DNA of 64,000 nt. Origin: Enterobacter sp. 638 (GTDB lineage Bacteria; Pseudomonadota; Gammaproteobacteria; Enterobacterales; Enterobacteriaceae). Location: positions 2,666,001 through 2,730,000 of the forward strand of contig NC_009436.1 of NCBI RefSeq assembly GCF_000016325.1. The letters are read 5' to 3'. Both the position numbers and the translations under genes were made by a program. This document shows, piece after piece, positions 29,356 through 39,980 of this stretch (positions within the stretch are counted from its first letter, which is position 1; every line of letters begins with the position of its first letter). Below the pieces are notes generated by a model that was not told the origin of the DNA, ran no database searches, and was given only the letters and a program-made list of their open reading frames with translations.

Positions 29356-29392
29356 CTTAAAAGCCCTGACCATTGCAGCCAGGGCTTTTAAG
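29356..29392. terminator. Orphan 13-bp hairpin
   Basis: CTTAAAAGCCCTG and CAGGGCTTTTAAG pair perfectly around an 11-base loop. No gene ends nearby on either strand, so it may end an unrecognised small RNA or be left over from a lost gene. Confidence 0.6.
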
Positions 29393-30111
29393 GTACTACA
29401 GACTTCAGATTTGACATTAATGGACTTAATAGAGTGATACTGCTATTGATACTGCTTTTAAATGTACCCGTTTACTACAGATAATATTGGGTGTATATAC
29501 TAAAAACCTCCCTCTATTTATCTCGTTATATACCTGCCTGCGCTTATAAGATCTAAGCGTAGCAACTTGAACAAGCACATCCCCCCTCGCGACATATACT
29601 CTTTGATGCGTTGCCCTTTGCCGATACGGTTACCATCAACAAGCGAAACCACCGACACTAACAAGAAAAACAAGGCCTTACATCGTCGCGCTATCACTAC
29701 CATTTTGCGAACCAGCACAAACACTACGAGGCCTGAAAGCAAACTACATCCCAAACAACAAACTTCGTGGCCCGTAAAGCAAAATGGCTTAACCCAGTAC
29801 TTCATACTATTTACTAACGACTTTCATTGTGCAGTTGAGTACTAATTTACTCATTTAAGATTTGAGGTCAATACTGTTTTTTAAAACATGTTTTTATTAA
29901 CAGCAATAGTGACTGAACCACTCCTGCTATGCCCTAGGGCCGTTGTGAGAGAGAAGGATACATCACCACCCAACTCGGGCCTGACATGATTAGCACACAC
30001 ATGAGGCATGATTATGACCATGCACTATACCCATTCTATTTATATGGATAAAAACAACTTAACTTGTTATAAATCACTGGGGTCAAGCAAAAAAGTAAAA
30101 GGTGAGAAGGG
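29393..30111. other. AT-rich island DNA without a convincing gene
   Basis: About 720 bases. The longest frames are 29518-29805 (minus, 95 codons, hydrophobic middle) and 29567-29845 (plus, 92 codons). They overlap each other, lack ribosome sites and match no family I know. A direct repeat TGATACTGCT occurs twice near 29439-29462. Otherwise nothing recognisable. Confidence 0.45.
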
Positions 30112-30381
30112 ATGAACAATATAAACTGGAACTGGGAAACACATTTCAGTATAGACAGCTCGGTACTTCTTAAAATAGGGGTCGTAATTCTTCTTTTATT
30201 TTGGGGCTTTGATGAACTGCGGAAAAGAAGGAAAAAGAAACCAAGTGTAGAAGCGTCAATCTCTGAAGCCAACGCCAGAGAACGCCACGAGTGGCGCCAT
30301 GTAAGATACCCATTCAAAGTGATAAAGGTTGCATTCACTCTGTATATTTTATGGTCACTCATCCATTATCTTTTAACATAA
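30112..30381 (+). CDS. Small two-helix membrane protein of unknown function
   Basis: An 89-aa protein with hydrophobic helices at about residues 19-34 (LLKIGVVILLLFWGF) and 70-88 (VIKVAFTLYILWSLIHYLL), joined by a basic, polar stretch with RKRRKKK and an Arg/His-rich segment. GAGAAGGG lies just before the ATG, giving confidence in the start. No family recognised. Last gene of the island before the tRNA cluster. Confidence 0.6.
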   Translation: MNNINWNWETHFSIDSSVLLKIGVVILLLFWGFDELRKRRKKKPSVEASISEANARERHEWRHVRYPFKVIKVAFTLYILWSLIHYLLT

Positions 30382-30652
30382 AACAAGCTCAACTATTTTC
30401 CACGCTGAATTTCATTGGCTGATAACTGCTGATTTAATCTGTCGATTTTGCAGTAAAAGATCAGCGAAGCGGGTCATGCGTCCTTTGGGTTTCGCCGGGA
30501 AGTCGCAGTGAACGCGGCATTACCTTCGTATCTGCGCGGCGTAATTAGCCTCAGAAAGATACAACAAGAAATTGTCTATCGTGCAGGTGGTTTGGGCAGT
30601 GATTCCCTCGCCTTATGGTGAAAGCAAATGGCGGAACGCGATTTCCAGGCAC

Positions 30653-30676
30653 AAAAAAACCACCTTTCGGTGGTTT
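30653..30676 (-). terminator. Terminator of the tRNA-Gly/Cys/Leu operon
   Basis: Read leftward: AAACCACC-GAAA-GGTGGTTT followed by a T run, 43 bases after the tRNA-Leu 3' end. A degenerate copy of this stem occurs in the repeat at 26115. Confidence 0.88.
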
Positions 30677-30718
30677 CACGACACTGCTTATTGCTTTGAT
30701 TATTCTGCTTTTTTCCCA

Positions 30719-30804
30719 TGGTACCCGGAGCGAGACTTGAACTCGCACAGCCTATGGCCGAGGGATTTTAAATCCCTTGTGTCTACCGATTCCACCATCC
30801 GGGC
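30719..30804 (-). tRNA. leuZ: tRNA-Leu (anticodon UAA)
   Basis: An 86-nt class II tRNA with encoded CCA, 5' GCCCGGATGGTGGAATCGG, anticodon loop ATTTAAAAT (UAA), a long variable arm, and GGTTCAA-like T loop (GAGTTCAAGTC). It matches E. coli leuZ except in the variable arm. It is the third gene of the glyW-cysT-leuZ operon, read leftward, and its 3' end is the apparent island integration site. Confidence 0.97.
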
Positions 30805-30816
30805 TCGGGAAGAAAT

Positions 30817-30890
30817 TGGAGGCGCGTTCCGGAGTCGAACCGGACTAGACGGATTTGCAATCCGCTACATAACCGCTTTGCTAACGCGCC
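30817..30890 (-). tRNA. cysT: tRNA-Cys (anticodon GCA)
   Basis: A 74-nt tRNA with encoded CCA, 5' GGCGCGTTAGCAAAGCGG, anticodon GCA in GATTGCAAATC. Nearly identical to E. coli cysT. Second gene of the tRNA operon. Confidence 0.98.
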
Positions 30891-30936
30891 TTTGAATCTT
30901 TTTACTGAGCAACCGCTATTGCCGATGCCTATAATT

Positions 30937-31012
<76 letters not shown>

Positions 31013-31164
31013 AATCATCAAGTCATTATGCTAATCACTTGATTTTACTATCGACTGGCTAAGCGTACCGCCGTTCGATGCGTTGCATTCTACTTATATG
31101 ACGGTTTGAGTCAACGTTAATTTTTGCTTCCCAGGATCGTTTGCTGAAATTTGCGTCGAAACGA

Positions 31165-31713
31165 TCACTGTTCAAGCAAATCGCCGCGTGAGGCGTTCAG
31201 ATATTGCAGCATCGACCACAGCGTCAAGACGGCGGCAACCCATAGCAGACCAATCCCTGCCCACTCAACCCACGCATTTGGACGCCAGAGCATCCACACC
31301 AGCGAAGCCATCTGGGCGGTCGTTTTCACTTTGCCGATCCAGGAAACCGCAACGCTGCTGCGTTTACCCAGCTCAGCCATCCACTCACGCAGTGCAGAGA
31401 TAATGATTTCACGGCCGATCATGGTGGCAGCAGGCAGCGTCACCCACCAGGTATGGTAATGCTCCGCCACCAGCACCATCGCGATGGCGACCATCACTTT
31501 ATCCGCAACCGGATCGAGGAACGCACCAAAACGCGTACTCTGATTCCAGCGACGCGCCAGATAACCATCAAACCAGTCCGTCACCGCGGCGATAAGAAAA
31601 ATGAATGCACATGCGAAAGGTGCCCAAGTGAACGGCAGGTAAAATGCCAGAACAAAGAATGGGATAAGTACGACGCGAAAAAGCGTAAGCAACGTAGGGA
31701 TATTAAATCGCAT
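31165..31713 (-). CDS. pgsA: Phosphatidylglycerophosphate synthase PgsA
   Basis: PgsA makes phosphatidylglycerophosphate from CDP-diacylglycerol and glycerol-3-phosphate in the inner membrane, the committed step to acidic phospholipids. The 182-aa length equals E. coli PgsA. The CDP-alcohol phosphotransferase motif D-G-x2-A-R-x8-G-x3-D-x3-D is complete in [20 protein letters not shown] and the following VADK, near residues 49-71. Several membrane helices surround it. It lies downstream of uvrC on the same strand, as in E. coli. Confidence 0.97.
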   Translation of the reverse strand: MRFNIPTLLTLFRVVLIPFFVLAFYLPFTWAPFACAFIFLIAAVTDWFDGYLARRWNQSTRFGAFLDPVADKVMVAIAMVLVAEHYHTWWVTLPAATMIGREIIISALREWMAELGKRSSVAVSWIGKVKTTAQMASLVWMLWRPNAWVEWAGIGLLWVAAVLTLWSMLQYLNASRGDLLEQ

Positions 31714-31768
31714 AATGACGGTAACTGTCTGTTGTCAGTAAATTTAGCTCTATGTTGCTACAGAGCCC

Positions 31769-33601
31769 TCAATGTTTCAACGAGTAGTAGATCTTTTCTG
31801 CCAGCCCTTGCGAAATACCTGGCACTTTTGCAATTTCCTCCACGCTCGCGTTGAGTAATCCTTGCAATCCCCCCATGTATTTCAACAACATTTGTCGACG
31901 TTTTGGCCCAACGCCTTCGATCGTTTCAAGTGTACTGGTATTTTTCACTTTCGCCCGTTTTTTGCGGTGTCCACCGATAGCATGATCGTGCGACTCATCG
32001 CGGATATGCTGGATGACATGCAAAGCAGGAGAATCTGGCGGGAGGTTGAATCCCTCACCTTCAGGCTCAAAGAATAACGTTTCCAGACCCGCCTTACGGT
32101 CAGTCCCTTTCGCCACTCCCAGCATCAGCGGATGATGCTTATCCCACGGCACGTCTAGCTCAGCAAAAACCTGTTTCGCCTGACCCAACTGCCCTTTCCC
32201 ACCATCAATAATAATGACGTCAGGGATTTTGCTCTCTTCAATCGCTTTTCCGTAGCGACGACGCAGCACCTGATTCATCGCTGCGTAATCATCGCCAGGT
32301 GTGATGCCCGTAATATTATAGCGACGATATTCCGCGCGCAGCGGTCCGTTCGCGTCGAACACCACGCAAGAGGCGACAGTTTGCTCGCCCATGGTGTGGC
32401 TAATGTCAAAACACTCCATGCGCTTCACTTCTGGCAATTTCAACAACGTCGCCAGGGCGAGTAAGCGCTGATGAATAGTCGATTGCTGAGAAAGTTTGGT
32501 GGTCAGCGCGGTCGCCGCATTAGTACGAGCGAGCTTCAGATAGCGTGCTCGGTCGCCTCGAGGTTTGGTCTGGACGTTGACCCGCCGGCCTGCCAGCTCA
32601 GAAAGCGAGTCTGCCAGAAGGGTTTTATCATTCAGATTAAAGTCGAGCAGAATTTCCGATGGCAACGTGCGCATCTGGCTGCCCTGCAGGTAGAACTGGC
32701 CAACAAAAGTCTCCACCACTTCGCCTAATTCAGTGCCACCCGGCACTTTTGGGAAATAGCTACGGCTACCCAGGACCTTGCCCTGGCGAATAAACAGAAC
32801 ATGTACGCAGGCCAGCCCGGCATCGAAAGAGACACCTATAACATCCAGATCGTCGCCATTATTAGAAACGAACTGTTTTTCCGTCACGCGACGCACAGCC
32901 TGTATCTGATCCCGAATGCGCGCTGCTTCTTCAAACGCCAGCAACTGACTGGCCTTTTCCATGCGTTCAATCAGCTGCGTCAGGACCTGATCGTCCTTAC
33001 CGGCCAGGAACAAGCGCACATATTCAACCTGCTGCGCGTATTCCTCTTCGCTGACCAGACCTGCCACACACGGGCCAAGACAACGCCCAATCTGATATTG
33101 CAGACATGGCCGAGAGCGGTTGCGATAAACGCTGTTTTCGCACTGGCGAACCGGGAAGATTTTTTGCAGCAGCGCTAGCGTTTCACGTACCGCATAGCCG
33201 TTTGGGAAGGGACCGAAATACTCCCCTTTCGCATGCTTAGCACCACGGTGCATGGCCAGACGCGGATGGGTGTCGCCACTCAGGAAGATAAAAGGATAAG
33301 ACTTGTCGTCACGCAATAAGACGTTGTAGCGAGGCTGATACAGCTTGATGTAGTTATGCTCAAGCAGGAGTGCTTCCGTCTCCGTATGGGTGACGGTGAC
33401 ATCGATCTGCTGAATTTGCGCAACCAGCGCTTCAGTCTTACGTGAGGCCAGGTTATTGCGAAAATAACTGGAAAGGCGCTTTTTGAGGTCCTTCGCCTTA
33501 CCGACATAGATAACCGTCTCGCCAGCGTCGTACATACGGTATACGCCTGGCTGGCTGGTCACGGTTTTCAGGAAAGATTTAGAATCGAACACATCACTCA
33601 C
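31769..33601 (-). CDS. uvrC: UvrABC excinuclease subunit C
   Basis: UvrC makes both incisions around damaged DNA in nucleotide excision repair. The 610-aa protein equals E. coli length. Domains: GIY-YIG nuclease at about residues 16-94 ([18 protein letters not shown]), a Cys-containing region, the UvrB-binding UVR motif near 204-239, the RNase H-like second nuclease ([19 protein letters not shown]), and two helix-hairpin-helix motifs at the end ([24 protein letters not shown]). Its start overlaps the end of uvrY by four bases. Confidence 0.98.
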   Translation of the reverse strand: MSDVFDSKSFLKTVTSQPGVYRMYDAGETVIYVGKAKDLKKRLSSYFRNNLASRKTEALVAQIQQIDVTVTHTETEALLLEHNYIKLYQPRYNVLLRDDKSYPFIFLSGDTHPRLAMHRGAKHAKGEYFGPFPNGYAVRETLALLQKIFPVRQCENSVYRNRSRPCLQYQIGRCLGPCVAGLVSEEEYAQQVEYVRLFLAGKDDQVLTQLIERMEKASQLLAFEEAARIRDQIQAVRRVTEKQFVSNNGDDLDVIGVSFDAGLACVHVLFIRQGKVLGSRSYFPKVPGGTELGEVVETFVGQFYLQGSQMRTLPSEILLDFNLNDKTLLADSLSELAGRRVNVQTKPRGDRARYLKLARTNAATALTTKLSQQSTIHQRLLALATLLKLPEVKRMECFDISHTMGEQTVASCVVFDANGPLRAEYRRYNITGITPGDDYAAMNQVLRRRYGKAIEESKIPDVIIIDGGKGQLGQAKQVFAELDVPWDKHHPLMLGVAKGTDRKAGLETLFFEPEGEGFNLPPDSPALHVIQHIRDESHDHAIGGHRKKRAKVKNTSTLETIEGVGPKRRQMLLKYMGGLQGLLNASVEEIAKVPGISQGLAEKIYYSLKH

Positions 33602-34254
33602 TGGCTGGTTAGGGTCTCTGTATTACACAGACCATGACGAATAGCCAGGTGAGTGAGTTCGACATCGCCATGAATGTTCAGTTTACTGAACATACGATAG
33701 CGGTAGCTGTTCACCGTTTTCGGGCTAAGATTCAGTTGCTCCGAAATCTCATTCACCTTTTGGCCTTTGGTGATCATCAGCATAATCTGCAATTCGCGCT
33801 CAGACAAACTGGCAAACGGTGAACCCGTCTTTTCCGGCTCAATCTGGCTCAACGCCATCTGTTGAGCGATATCCGAAGCGATATAGCGCTGTCCGGCATA
33901 CACGGAGCGAATGGCATTCACCACTTCCTGCGGCGCAGCGCCTTTAGTGAGATAACCGGCTGCGCCAGCCTGCATCACTTTCGCGGGCAAGGGGTTTTCA
34001 GTATGCACGGTCAGCATGATGACTTTGGTATCAACGAAGGCGCGGGCGATTTTGCGCGTGGCTTCAAGCCCACCGATGCCAGGCATATTCATGTCCATAA
34101 GCACCACATCGGCAGAGTTGCTTCGGCACCACTTCACGGCGTCTTCACCGCAGCAGGCTTCTCCGGCCACTTTAATACCCTTTATATCTTCAAGTATGCG
34201 ACGTATCCCTGCGCGCACGAGTTCGTGGTCATCAACAAGAAGGACGTTGATCAA
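33598..34254 (-). CDS. uvrY: Response regulator UvrY (BarA partner)
   Basis: UvrY is the DNA-binding response regulator of the BarA/UvrY system, which activates the Csr small RNAs and so affects flhDC, glycogen and biofilm. The 218-aa protein has a receiver domain with the phosphoacceptor Asp54 in [10 protein letters not shown] and a C-terminal LuxR-type helix-turn-helix ([12 protein letters not shown] through KTVNSYRYR). It is co-transcribed with uvrC. The upstream 467 bases hold its promoters. Confidence 0.98.
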   Translation of the reverse strand: MINVLLVDDHELVRAGIRRILEDIKGIKVAGEACCGEDAVKWCRSNSADVVLMDMNMPGIGGLEATRKIARAFVDTKVIMLTVHTENPLPAKVMQAGAAGYLTKGAAPQEVVNAIRSVYAGQRYIASDIAQQMALSQIEPEKTGSPFASLSERELQIMLMITKGQKVNEISEQLNLSPKTVNSYRYRMFSKLNIHGDVELTHLAIRHGLCNTETLTSQ

Positions 34255-34721
34255 AGGAAATGTCTCCAGAAATAGGGATAACGCGACTGACTGCTAATTG
34301 GTTTATATTAACGGTTTTCCTCCCAAGTTTAAAACGTTAAAAAGGTGCAGTACGATTCCGTTCTCTTTTTTGGAAATTAGTCTGTACAGCAAGTGGAAAG
34401 AAAAACCCTGTCTTAATGGCGTTCTTTGCCCTTTTTAAGCACCTGCATTCAAAAAGTTACAAAAAATAAACACGGCAGGAAGCGCAGAAAACAGAAGATA
34501 TATTTTTGTAACAATAATTAACAGCAGCCAAACCAAGTCTAAACAATTAAGGGATATTTAAACACGACAGCAATTATACTTAACCCTAGTTTACCCGAAT
34601 AAACAAAACGACGGAAAGCTCAAAAAACAACCACTGCTTTTTTTCCTCTGGCTTATGGTATACTCCGCCGCCTTAACTTTCATCGTCGCGCTACAGCGCA
34701 GTTTTGTAATGAGGAATATCC
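34255..34721. other. uvrY-yecF intergenic region
   Basis: AT-rich divergent promoter region for uvrY (leftward) and yecF (rightward). No frame of merit, repeat or RNA gene was recognised. yecF has a GAGGAAT site before its ATG. Confidence 0.5.
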
Positions 34722-34946
34722 ATGAGCACACCTGAATTCGCCACCGCGGAAAATAACCAAGAACTGGCGCAGGAAGTATCCTGTCTGAAAGCACTGTTGA
34801 CTCTTATGCTTCAGGCAATGGGTCAGGCCGATGCAGGCCGTGTGATCATTAAGATGGAAAGACAAATCGCGCAGATGGAAGATCAAAGCCAGGCTGACGT
34901 ATATGCTGGCACAGTTAAGCAAATTAAACAGGCTTACCGTCAGTAA
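34722..34946 (+). CDS. yecF: DUF2594 family protein YecF
   Basis: A 74-aa, mostly helical cytoplasmic protein matching E. coli YecF in size, position and sequence style, with conserved core [22 protein letters not shown]. Function unknown. It lies between uvrY and sdiA as in E. coli. A hairpin follows. Confidence 0.92.
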   Translation: MSTPEFATAENNQELAQEVSCLKALLTLMLQAMGQADAGRVIIKMERQIAQMEDQSQADVYAGTVKQIKQAYRQ

Positions 34947-34953
34947 AAAAGAA

Positions 34954-34980
34954 ACGGCTGAACGCAATGCATTCAGCCGT
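34954..34980. terminator. Terminator between yecF and sdiA
   Basis: ACGGCTGAA/TTCAGCCGT stem with a 9-base loop. Read leftward it is followed by TTTCTTTTTT, so it ends sdiA well; it may also stop yecF. Confidence 0.75.
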
Positions 34981-35012
34981 CTTCGTGTCTGGCACGCAGA
35001 ACAATATTGTGG

Positions 35013-35735
35013 TCAGATGAAACCGGTCGCCGCCGCGTAGCAAGCAATCTGCGTTTTATTCGGCGCATTAAATTTCTTCTGCATATTCTTCTGATGAAAA
35101 TTGACCGTATTTTCTGAGATCGAAAGAATAATCGCGATTTCAGCCGACGTTTTTCCTTCCGCCGTCCACTTCAGAATTTCCTTTTCACGCTTGCTGAATT
35201 TCATCTCAGGTGGCATCACCATTTCATGCTCAAATCGCAGCAATGTGGTCAGCGCCATTTGCACCAACACTTGCAGGCGCAATTCTATTTCATCGCTGTC
35301 CATCATTTTACCAAACTGACTGGTGCGAGAAACCGAGAGAAAGCCCAGCGCATGATTGGGCAACATCAAACATTGTGTAATGCCCTTGCGCAGACCGTGG
35401 TCGCGCGCGCCGTCCCATAATGCCTGCGCATCCGCAAATAACGCGTCAGTCCAGGGAAGATGCCCCTGCAAGAAATTCTCACGCTTTAATACCGGATCAA
35501 TAGCGTAATAATTTTCTGACTGATATTGCGAAATCCATTCCGCCGGATAGCTTGAATGAATGGATATTTTAGGACGCGTGAATGGAACCGGATGCCTGAC
35601 ACAGAGTGAGTAATAATCGAATTCAAGTGCCTGAGTTTGTCGTTGAAGTTCTTCATACACTTCATCGGCAGAGCCCATCTCCTGGAATCGCAGGAAGCAA
35701 TTCCGTCGCCATGTAAAAAAGTCTGTTTCCCTCAT
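35013..35735 (-). CDS. sdiA: LuxR-type quorum sensor SdiA
   Basis: SdiA binds acyl-homoserine lactones made by other bacteria and regulates cell-division and adhesion genes; enterics usually lack a lactone synthase. The 240-aa protein has the autoinducer-binding domain (about 20-165, with WISQYQSENYYAIDPV and WDGARDHGLRKG motifs) and a LuxR helix-turn-helix at about 175-240 (FSKREKEILKWTAEGKTSAE). No luxI gene is in the window. Placed next to tcyN as in E. coli. Confidence 0.97.
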   Translation of the reverse strand: MRETDFFTWRRNCFLRFQEMGSADEVYEELQRQTQALEFDYYSLCVRHPVPFTRPKISIHSSYPAEWISQYQSENYYAIDPVLKRENFLQGHLPWTDALFADAQALWDGARDHGLRKGITQCLMLPNHALGFLSVSRTSQFGKMMDSDEIELRLQVLVQMALTTLLRFEHEMVMPPEMKFSKREKEILKWTAEGKTSAEIAIILSISENTVNFHQKNMQKKFNAPNKTQIACYAAATGFI

Positions 35736-35887
35736 ACTTACCGAATAAAACCCCTGAAAAAACTAATCATTATTATGGTGAATATAACGTAACACATAAA
35801 ACTTATTTATATGTATAAAATATCGCCCCAATTGAGAATTAGTTGCGTTTAAGCAGGGTTTGAAACGAAGAAACAGAATAAAAACAC

Positions 35888-35943
35888 CTCCCATTACGGA
35901 TAATGGGAGAATATTTTGCTCCAGACTGGCTTTCTGGAGCAAA
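35888..35943 (-). terminator. Two hairpins after tcyN
   Basis: CTCCCATTA/TAATGGGAG (35888-35909) and TTTGCTCCAG/CTGGAGCAAA (35915-35943) are adjacent perfect stems between tcyN and sdiA. They probably end the leftward tcy transcript before sdiA. Confidence 0.65.
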
Positions 35944-35957
35944 TTGAGTGAAGCGGA

Positions 35958-36710
35958 CTATTTCGTCAGAAACTTCTCGAGGAACTGACGCGTACGCGGC
36001 TGTTGGGGATTGGTAAACAATTCTTTTGCTGGCCCCTGCTCCACAATACGCCCCTGATCCATAAAGATTGCTCTGTCTGCCACGTCCCGGGCAAAGCTCA
36101 TCTCATGCGTGACAATCACCAGCGTTCGCTTCTCCTGCGCGAGTTGGCGAATGGTGTTCAGCACTTCCCCTACCAGCTCGGGATCGAGCGCCGATGTTGG
36201 TTCGTCGAACAAAATAACATCTGGTCGCATCGCCAGCGCACGGGCAATCGCCACGCGCTGCTGCTGACCGCCCGACAGACGACGCGGATAGCTGGTCTCC
36301 TTCCCGGATAACCCAACTTTTGCCAGCAGTTCGCGGGCGCGTTGAATCGCCTCGTCTTTAGGCTCACCCTTTACGATGACCGGCCCTTCGATAATGTTCT
36401 CCATCACCGTGCGATGGGGGAACAGGTTAAAACTCTGGAACACAAAACCGACATGCTGGCGCAGATGGCGAATCAACGTTTTCTGCTGCCCAAGCGACTT
36501 CGCGGTATCAATGGTGATATCACCCACGCGAATCGTTCCGCCCTCTGGATGCTCAAGCAAATTAATACTGCGCAGCAGCGTGGTTTTACCGGAACCACTC
36601 GGCCCGATAATCGCCACAACTTCGCCCTCCTGCACTTCAAGGTCAATGCCGTGAAGGACAGTTTGCCCGTGGAATTTTTTCGTCAGGTTTTTGACGTCAA
36701 TTGCACTCAT
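35958..36710 (-). CDS. tcyN: L-cystine ABC transporter ATPase TcyN
   Basis: A 250-aa ATP-binding subunit (E. coli YecC) of the high-affinity L-cystine importer. Walker A GPSGSGKTT, signature LSGGQQQRVAIARAL, Walker B VILFDEPTSALD, and an H-loop VTHEM. It overlaps tcyL by four bases and is last in the leftward run dcyD-tcyL-tcyN. Confidence 0.97.
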   Translation of the reverse strand: MSAIDVKNLTKKFHGQTVLHGIDLEVQEGEVVAIIGPSGSGKTTLLRSINLLEHPEGGTIRVGDITIDTAKSLGQQKTLIRHLRQHVGFVFQSFNLFPHRTVMENIIEGPVIVKGEPKDEAIQRARELLAKVGLSGKETSYPRRLSGGQQQRVAIARALAMRPDVILFDEPTSALDPELVGEVLNTIRQLAQEKRTLVIVTHEMSFARDVADRAIFMDQGRIVEQGPAKELFTNPQQPRTRQFLEKFLTK

Positions 36711-37375
36711 TTCGGATCTCGCTCCTGACGATTAAGCTGATTTTCAAAATAGTTTTGCAGCGCGGACAATACGGTTGCCATCACCCAGTAAATCAGAGAA
36801 GCGGCCAGATACATGGTGAAAACTTCCAGCGTGCGCGACGTAATCAGCTGTGCCTGACGGAACAACTCCGGCACCTGAATCGTCGCGGCGAGGGAGGTAT
36901 CTTTTACCAGACTGATAAAACTGTTGCTTAGCGGCGGGAGCGCCACGCGTGCGGCCTGGGGCAAAATGGCGCGACGCAGCGTTTGCCACGGGGTCATCCC
37001 GATACTGGCCGCCGCTTCCCACTGGCCTTTATCAATGGATGAAATTGCGGCACGCAGCGTCTCAGAGGTATACGCCGCCGTATTCAGCGACAGACCAATC
37101 ATCGCCGCCGGGATAGGATCCAGTTCAATACCAAACTGTGGCAGGCCGTAATAAATCATAAACAGCTGGGCGATGAGCGGCGTACCGCGAAATACGGAAA
37201 TGTAAAAGCGCGCCAGCCAACGCACCGGCAGAACCGGCGACATGCGCATCAGCGCCAGAATAAAGCCCAGCACTAAGCCAAAGAACATCCCACCCAGACT
37301 GAGCTGCAGCGTAAACACAGCGCCCTTGAGCAGGTACGGTAGCGAATCAATAACCAGCTGAATACTTTCTTGCAT
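36707..37375 (-). CDS. tcyL: L-cystine ABC transporter permease TcyL
   Basis: A 222-aa inner-membrane permease (E. coli YecS) of the polar amino-acid family. The cytoplasmic EAA loop EAAASIGMTPWQTLRRAILPQA near residues 138-159 (shown here as its key parts EAAASIG and ILPQA) contacts TcyN. Starts 20 bases after dcyD. It works with TcyJ and TcyN to import cystine and related compounds such as diaminopimelate. Confidence 0.97.
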   Translation of the reverse strand: MQESIQLVIDSLPYLLKGAVFTLQLSLGGMFFGLVLGFILALMRMSPVLPVRWLARFYISVFRGTPLIAQLFMIYYGLPQFGIELDPIPAAMIGLSLNTAAYTSETLRAAISSIDKGQWEAAASIGMTPWQTLRRAILPQAARVALPPLSNSFISLVKDTSLAATIQVPELFRQAQLITSRTLEVFTMYLAASLIYWVMATVLSALQNYFENQLNRQERDPK

Positions 37376-37395
37376 TATCGTTTTTCTACCTGCTT

Positions 37396-38481
<1,086 letters not shown>

Positions 38482-38488
38482 TTAAGAC

Positions 38489-39289
38489 TTATTTGGTGAC
38501 GTCAGCACCGAACCACTTCTCAGACAGCGCTTTTAACGTTCCGTCTTTTTGCATCTCAGCGATAGCACCGTCGATCGCTTTGACCAGATCGTCGTTGTCT
38601 TTGCGGATGGCAACGCCAGATTCCTGACGCGAGAACGGCTCACCGGCAACGGCCAGCGTGTCTTTGGTTTTCTTCACTAGATCCAGCGCGGCCAGGCGGT
38701 CGACCAGGATCGCATCAATACGGCCCACGCGCAGATCCTGATATTTAGTCGGGTCATCATCATAGGTGCGGATATCTACGCCCTGCACGTTCTGGCGCAG
38801 CCACTCTTCGTAGTTGGTCCCAAGACCGACACCCACTTTTTTACCTTTCAGGTCAGCGGCGGTTTTGATCGTGCCTTCGTTACCTTTCTTCACCAGCGCC
38901 TGAATACCAGACACGGTATACGGCGTTGAGAAATCATATTTCTTTTTACGTTCATCAGAAATGGTGACCTGGTTAATCACCACATCAATACGTTTGGAAT
39001 CCAATGAGGCCAACATGCCGTCCCATTTGGTAGGTTTCAGCGACGCTTTCACCCCCAGATGTTTCGCCAGCTCTTCGGCAAACTCAACTTCAAAGCCGGT
39101 CAGCTTGCCATCGTCACCCTGGAAACTGAACGGTGGATAGGTTCCTTCCAGCCCAACCAGCAGCGTGCCGCGCTCTTTCACTTTATTCAGTAATCCTTCG
39201 GCCGCGAACGTTTTCATGCTCAATCCCGCGACCAGCGCCACAGCCATTACGCCCATCAGCGCCTGACGACCCAGAAGTGCTAATTTCAT
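38489..39289 (-). CDS. tcyJ: L-cystine-binding protein TcyJ (FliY)
   Basis: The periplasmic cystine-binding protein of the TcyJLN importer, historically fliY. From the ATG at 39289 it is 266 aa, the E. coli length. A signal peptide (MKLALLGRQALMGVMAVAL onward, cleaved after TFA) precedes a type II solute-binding fold (SBP_bac_3) with GLEGTYPPFSF and LVGLGTNYEEWL-like blocks. It lies between fliZ and dcyD, so it can be reached by read-through from the flagellar fliAZ promoters. Confidence 0.97.
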   Translation of the reverse strand: MKLALLGRQALMGVMAVALVAGLSMKTFAAEGLLNKVKERGTLLVGLEGTYPPFSFQGDDGKLTGFEVEFAEELAKHLGVKASLKPTKWDGMLASLDSKRIDVVINQVTISDERKKKYDFSTPYTVSGIQALVKKGNEGTIKTAADLKGKKVGVGLGTNYEEWLRQNVQGVDIRTYDDDPTKYQDLRVGRIDAILVDRLAALDLVKKTKDTLAVAGEPFSRQESGVAIRKDNDDLVKAIDGAIAEMQKDGTLKALSEKWFGADVTK

Positions 39290-39374
39290 AAATACCCCGA
39301 TATAGTGGTTTTTTGAGTAGTGTAAGGCTTTCGCCTTTGGCGTCAAAGGCGAGTCCGCTACATCTTATTCAATT

Positions 39375-39926
39375 TTAATATATATCAGAAGTCGCTTCGG
39401 CGTAGACTTTCTGCGTGACCGCACCCGGCAAATGCGCTTTATATTGCGCGTATTTACGCAGCGCGATGCGATAGTTATTGGTGCTGGTTGCAGGCAACCA
39501 CGGTTCCAGGTTTTCATCCATGTAACCGGTTTTCAGCAGATCGCGGGAGATATTTTGTACCGTCAGATGTTGCCCCAGACGACGCAGACGCACGACGTAT
39601 TCGCGCACGGTCCCGTGACTCATCTCGGTTTGCTCAAAGAGGAATTGTTTGAAGCCGATAATATCGAAAAAGTCGCTCTGCTCTTTGCAATGCAGATCGC
39701 CACAAAAACGACACAAAGCGACCCACTCCTGCTGCTCTTCACGCCACGCGGATTCATCCATCAGGGTATCGAGACGGGAGATCGCAATTTTATTGACGAT
39801 TTCGCCACGACGAACCAGCGTGATACGGTCAAGCAGCTTATTGCAGTGAGCACAATGAGTCTGGCTGTGTTTAAAGTCTTTTAGGTAGCGGCTTAAAGGC
39901 CGTCTTTTAGATTGCTGCACCGTCAT
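39375..39926 (-). CDS. fliZ: Flagella-biofilm switch regulator FliZ
   Basis: FliZ binds sigma-S-type promoters and represses them, favouring motility over curli and biofilm, and supports the class 2 flagellar genes. The 183-aa protein matches E. coli FliZ, with CAHCNKLLDRITLVRRG and CRFCGDLHC Cys pairs and an integrase-like helical core EQTEMSHGTVREYVVRLRR (shown in part). It follows fliA by 54 bases on the same strand. Confidence 0.97.
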   Translation of the reverse strand: MTVQQSKRRPLSRYLKDFKHSQTHCAHCNKLLDRITLVRRGEIVNKIAISRLDTLMDESAWREEQQEWVALCRFCGDLHCKEQSDFFDIIGFKQFLFEQTEMSHGTVREYVVRLRRLGQHLTVQNISRDLLKTGYMDENLEPWLPATSTNNYRIALRKYAQYKAHLPGAVTQKVYAEATSDIY

Positions 39927-39980
39927 GATAACTCCTGGTTGTCAATACGTTGTGCGGCATTTTTCGGGCGAGTGACTCGC

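Noticed and set aside
29518..29845. Pair of overlapping opposite frames of 95 and 92 codons
   Set aside because: Neither has a ribosome site; they are mutual shadows. The minus one has a hydrophobic middle but too little support.
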